Assembly (NCBI GenBank): GCA_003602535.1 | Contig: QQSA01000007.1 | Coordinates: 23,927-39,973 of the forward strand | Length of the DNA: 16,047 nt | Source: Candidatus Poseidoniales archaeon | Lineage (GTDB): Archaea > Thermoplasmatota > Poseidoniia > Poseidoniales > Poseidoniaceae | Reading direction: 5' to 3' | Shown here: positions 13,937-16,047 of the stretch, one piece after another | How the letters are laid out: the number at the start of each line of letters is the position of its first letter | Position numbering within the stretch: the first letter of the stretch is position 1 | The notes under the pieces: generated by a model | The model's input: the letters and a program-made list of their open reading frames with translations, nothing else | The model's database searches: none | Told to the model about the DNA's origin: nothing | Program-made: the position numbers and the translations under genes

Positions 13937-15694
13937 ATGCAGTTAGCACCTACTGATTATGACTTTGGCTTAGAATCAAATTATTCATTTGCAAAAGATA
14001 TTACTTGCGCGAATGAAGAAGCGACAAAAATGTATGTTTTGGCACTTGGACATATGCTGAATTACAACCATGAAGAAGCAATTGCATGCTTTAGTAAGTG
14101 CACAGAAATCGACCCAACATGTGCAATGGCTTGGTGGGGAATTGCATACTGCGTATCATCCAACTACAATTGGGCTCCTGGACTTGGTTCAGGTCATGAT
14201 GCAATACAACAGGCTGTTTCTTTGAAAGATGGGTGTTCAGAGCTTGAAAAAGATCTGATTGATGCATTAGCACAACGCCACTCTGCGGAAGCACGTGATG
14301 CAGCAGACCCCTCTGTACTCAATATGGGTAACAGTCCTGAATTGAATGTTGCATTCGCTGAAGCAATGGCTCCGCTTTATGAAAAATATAGTGGCAATTT
14401 GGATGTCACCGCCATTTATGTGGAGGCATTGATGAATCTCAAAGCCTGGCAACTATGGGATAAGGATACGAAGACCGGCGAAATAACTCCTGCAGATGAT
14501 AACACCTTGCTACTAGTCAAGATTATGGAAGATGCATTTGAAAGCAGTGAAGAAGCCAAGGTTCATCCTGCACTTTGCCACCTTTATTGTCATGCATTAG
14601 AATTGTCTCCTTTCCCAGAAAAAGCATTGCCTGCTGCCGATGTTCTACGTACAAGGATGCCAGGTTTAGGTCATTTAGTACACATGCCATCTCACATTGA
14701 TGCATGGGTTGGGCAGTGGAAAGAAGCTATCGAGTGTAACATTGCTGCCGTCGAAGCAGATGATAGATATGTGGAATTGACTGGAAATGAATCTCAGTTT
14801 TACAAGTTTTATCGCATGCACAACCACCATTTCGTAGTTTGGTGTGCGATGTTCGAAGGTCAGTATGAAACTGCATTGAAATATGCACGTAAGGCAGTAG
14901 ATACACTACCTGCAGGAGATGAAAATTCAGGTGTTCAATTTATGCTGGCAGGAATTATACCAATGGGTGCAATTTTCCTAGAGTCATATGTCACAATGCC
15001 ATGGCATGTAATGGTTAGATTCGGTAAGTGGGATGAAATTCTTAATGAGCCAATGTATGATGACAAAGATGTATTCCCTGCTACAATAGCAACCCAGCAT
15101 TATGCACGTGGTGTTGCTTATGCATCCAAAGGAATGGTTCCTGAAGCAGAAGCAGAACAGGCCCTGTTTAAGCAAGCACTTCAAAATCCTGCTCTTGCAG
15201 GTAGGATGATGCATAACAACTTCATGTACCAAGATCCTGCTGAAGGACCTTCAATTTTGAATGTTAATGCGGCTATACTTGAAGCAGAAATAGAATATCG
15301 TCGCCAATTCCTTGCTAAGGCTGCTGGTGAAGATCATGATTTCACTGCAGCATTCGACGAATTAAGACGTGGAGTAGACCTATCCTTGAATCTAGCGTAC
15401 AATGAGCCCTGGGGCCAAATGCAACCAGTTCGTCATATCCTTGGCGCTCTACTTTTCGAGCAAGGTCATTACGAAGAGGCAGAAGAAGTCTATCGTGCCG
15501 ATATCAAGTTGTGGAAGGACAACATGTGGGGCCTACTAGGACTCAAACTCTGTTTAGAGGCAAGAGGAGATGCTCCAGAGGAACTAGCTACTGTCACTGC
15601 ACTATTCAACGAACGCAGTTCCAGAGCAGACATAGTTCCTGCAAAGACCTGTTTCTGTGCTCAAGACAGTATCGAAAAGAGCTGTTGTGATTGA
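13937..15694 (+). CDS. TPR-like helical repeat protein with histidine motifs and cysteine tail
   Basis: A 585-residue protein with TPR-like helix pairs from end to end, for example YNHEEAIACFSKCTEIDP (43-60), GQWKEAIECNIAAVEAD (259-275), GQYETALKYARKAVD (308-322) and GHYEEAEEVYRADI (510-523). Conserved-looking histidine motifs interrupt them: HPALCHLYCHALE (210-222), GHLVHMPSHI (245-254), MHNHHF (294-299) and VRH (498-500). The C terminus has C572-x-C574 and C583-C584. This resembles a family of TPR proteins seen in environmental bacteria and fungi whose function I do not know. The histidine clusters and cysteine tail suggest a bound metal, which is inference. No signal peptide is seen. It has its own promoter with an inverted repeat and probably a leaderless start. 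Confidence 0.85.
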   Translation: MQLAPTDYDFGLESNYSFAKDITCANEEATKMYVLALGHMLNYNHEEAIACFSKCTEIDPTCAMAWWGIAYCVSSNYNWAPGLGSGHDAIQQAVSLKDGCSELEKDLIDALAQRHSAEARDAADPSVLNMGNSPELNVAFAEAMAPLYEKYSGNLDVTAIYVEALMNLKAWQLWDKDTKTGEITPADDNTLLLVKIMEDAFESSEEAKVHPALCHLYCHALELSPFPEKALPAADVLRTRMPGLGHLVHMPSHIDAWVGQWKEAIECNIAAVEADDRYVELTGNESQFYKFYRMHNHHFVVWCAMFEGQYETALKYARKAVDTLPAGDENSGVQFMLAGIIPMGAIFLESYVTMPWHVMVRFGKWDEILNEPMYDDKDVFPATIATQHYARGVAYASKGMVPEAEAEQALFKQALQNPALAGRMMHNNFMYQDPAEGPSILNVNAAILEAEIEYRRQFLAKAAGEDHDFTAAFDELRRGVDLSLNLAYNEPWGQMQPVRHILGALLFEQGHYEEAEEVYRADIKLWKDNMWGLLGLKLCLEARGDAPEELATVTALFNERSSRADIVPAKTCFCAQDSIEKSCCD

Positions 15695-15707
15695 TTTTCA
15701 GTTAACC

Positions 15708-15714
15708 AAATATA
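15708..15714 (+). promoter_or_regulatory. TATA-like box for the EF-hand gene
   Basis: AAATATA is centred about 25 bases before the ATG at 15736, placing the transcript start at or near that codon. It suggests a separate, leaderless message rather than read-through from the TPR gene 41 bp upstream. Confidence 0.45.
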
Positions 15715-15735
15715 CTGATGTTCAATATTATGGTT

Positions 15736-16047
15736 ATGAGCGGACCAACTTTTAGTCCTGATGGAAATTGGATGTGGAATGGAACAGAATGGATACCTGC
15801 GCCACTTAATGAACAGGTACTTCCTCAATCTTCAATAGATGAAGTCGAAGTATCAAATGTTGCTGCTGAGAGCGGAGTTGACCCTGAGCAACTAACGCAA
15901 GTAGCACCTTACTTTGACGAAAATAAAGATCAAATTTTGCAGCAATCAGAACTGCAACAAGCAGCAATGTCAATCTCTAATGACCCAAATGTTCCTGCTC
16001 CGCAGCAGCCAGTAGTTCCTCATCAACCAGCAATGCCTCAGCAACCA
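15736..16047 (+). CDS. EF-hand and Trp-rich motif protein, 5' part (runs off window)
   Basis: The first 104 residues are visible and the frame is open at the window edge. Residues 6-22 read FSPDGNWMWNGTEWIPA, a short Trp-rich motif like the DGxxWWDGxxWxP tags found on many secreted or membrane proteins. Residues 61-72 form a single EF-hand-like calcium loop, DENKDQILQQSE: D61, N63, D65, hydrophobic L68 and the closing E72 are right, while the usual glycine at position 6 is Q66. After about residue 88 the chain turns proline/glutamine-rich, a probable flexible linker to a part outside the window. An in-frame ATG at 15730 would add two residues. No signal peptide precedes the motif, so a membrane segment, if any, must lie further on. 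Confidence 0.7.
   Translation, partial: MSGPTFSPDGNWMWNGTEWIPAPLNEQVLPQSSIDEVEVSNVAAESGVDPEQLTQVAPYFDENKDQILQQSELQQAAMSISNDPNVPAPQQPVVPHQPAMPQQP

Overview
The window looks like a piece of a marine Thermoplasmatota genome, most like Marine Group II/III Euryarchaeota (Candidatus Poseidoniales or relatives). Archaeal markers are an aRF1 release factor with NIKS and GGQ motifs, an archaeal-type UMP kinase, a NOG1-like GTPase, a DUF2116-type zinc-ribbon protein and TATA-like promoters, some placed for leaderless transcripts. Mixed with these are bacterial-type genes (LipB, UbiX, FolB, parvulin) and a ribonucleotide reductase that reads almost like the animal enzyme. This mixture is typical of that group. 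The lineage call is inference from protein character, not from a marker phylogeny. Codon and base use look even and AT-rich throughout. I see no transposase, phage gene, CRISPR array, tRNA or rRNA.

Layout. 1-471 (+): 3' part of a NOG1-type GTPase. 472-1447 (-): UMP kinase followed by a small zinc-ribbon membrane protein. 1539-4500 (+): aRF1 and arginyl-tRNA synthetase, a two-gene translation operon with a hairpin over its ribosome binding site. 4478-10090 (-): eight tightly packed genes, in transcription order dUTPase, LipB, an aminotransferase, UbiX, a membrane-anchored M28 peptidase, a parvulin, FolB and an unknown zinc-ribbon protein. 10342-13831 (+): class I ribonucleotide reductase, small then large subunit. 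13937-15694 (+): a 585-residue TPR-like protein rich in histidine, with a cysteine tail. 15736-16047 (+): start of an EF-hand-containing protein that runs off the window.

How the genes fit together. dUTPase and ribonucleotide reductase diverge from one regulatory region of about 250 bp, so deoxynucleotide production and dUTP clearance could be co-controlled. UMP kinase adds another pyrimidine step nearby. NOG1, aRF1 and ArgS serve translation. LipB, UbiX and FolB make cofactors (lipoate, prenyl-FMN, folate/pterin). The peptidase and parvulin suit a protein-degrading heterotroph.

The least explained parts are the TPR protein with a perfect inverted repeat across its promoter, the EF-hand/Trp-rich protein at the right edge, the 175-residue zinc-ribbon protein, and the hairpin that would hide the aRF1 ribosome binding site. 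No gene-free stretch exceeds 300 bases; the longest (10091-10341) is described under its sites.
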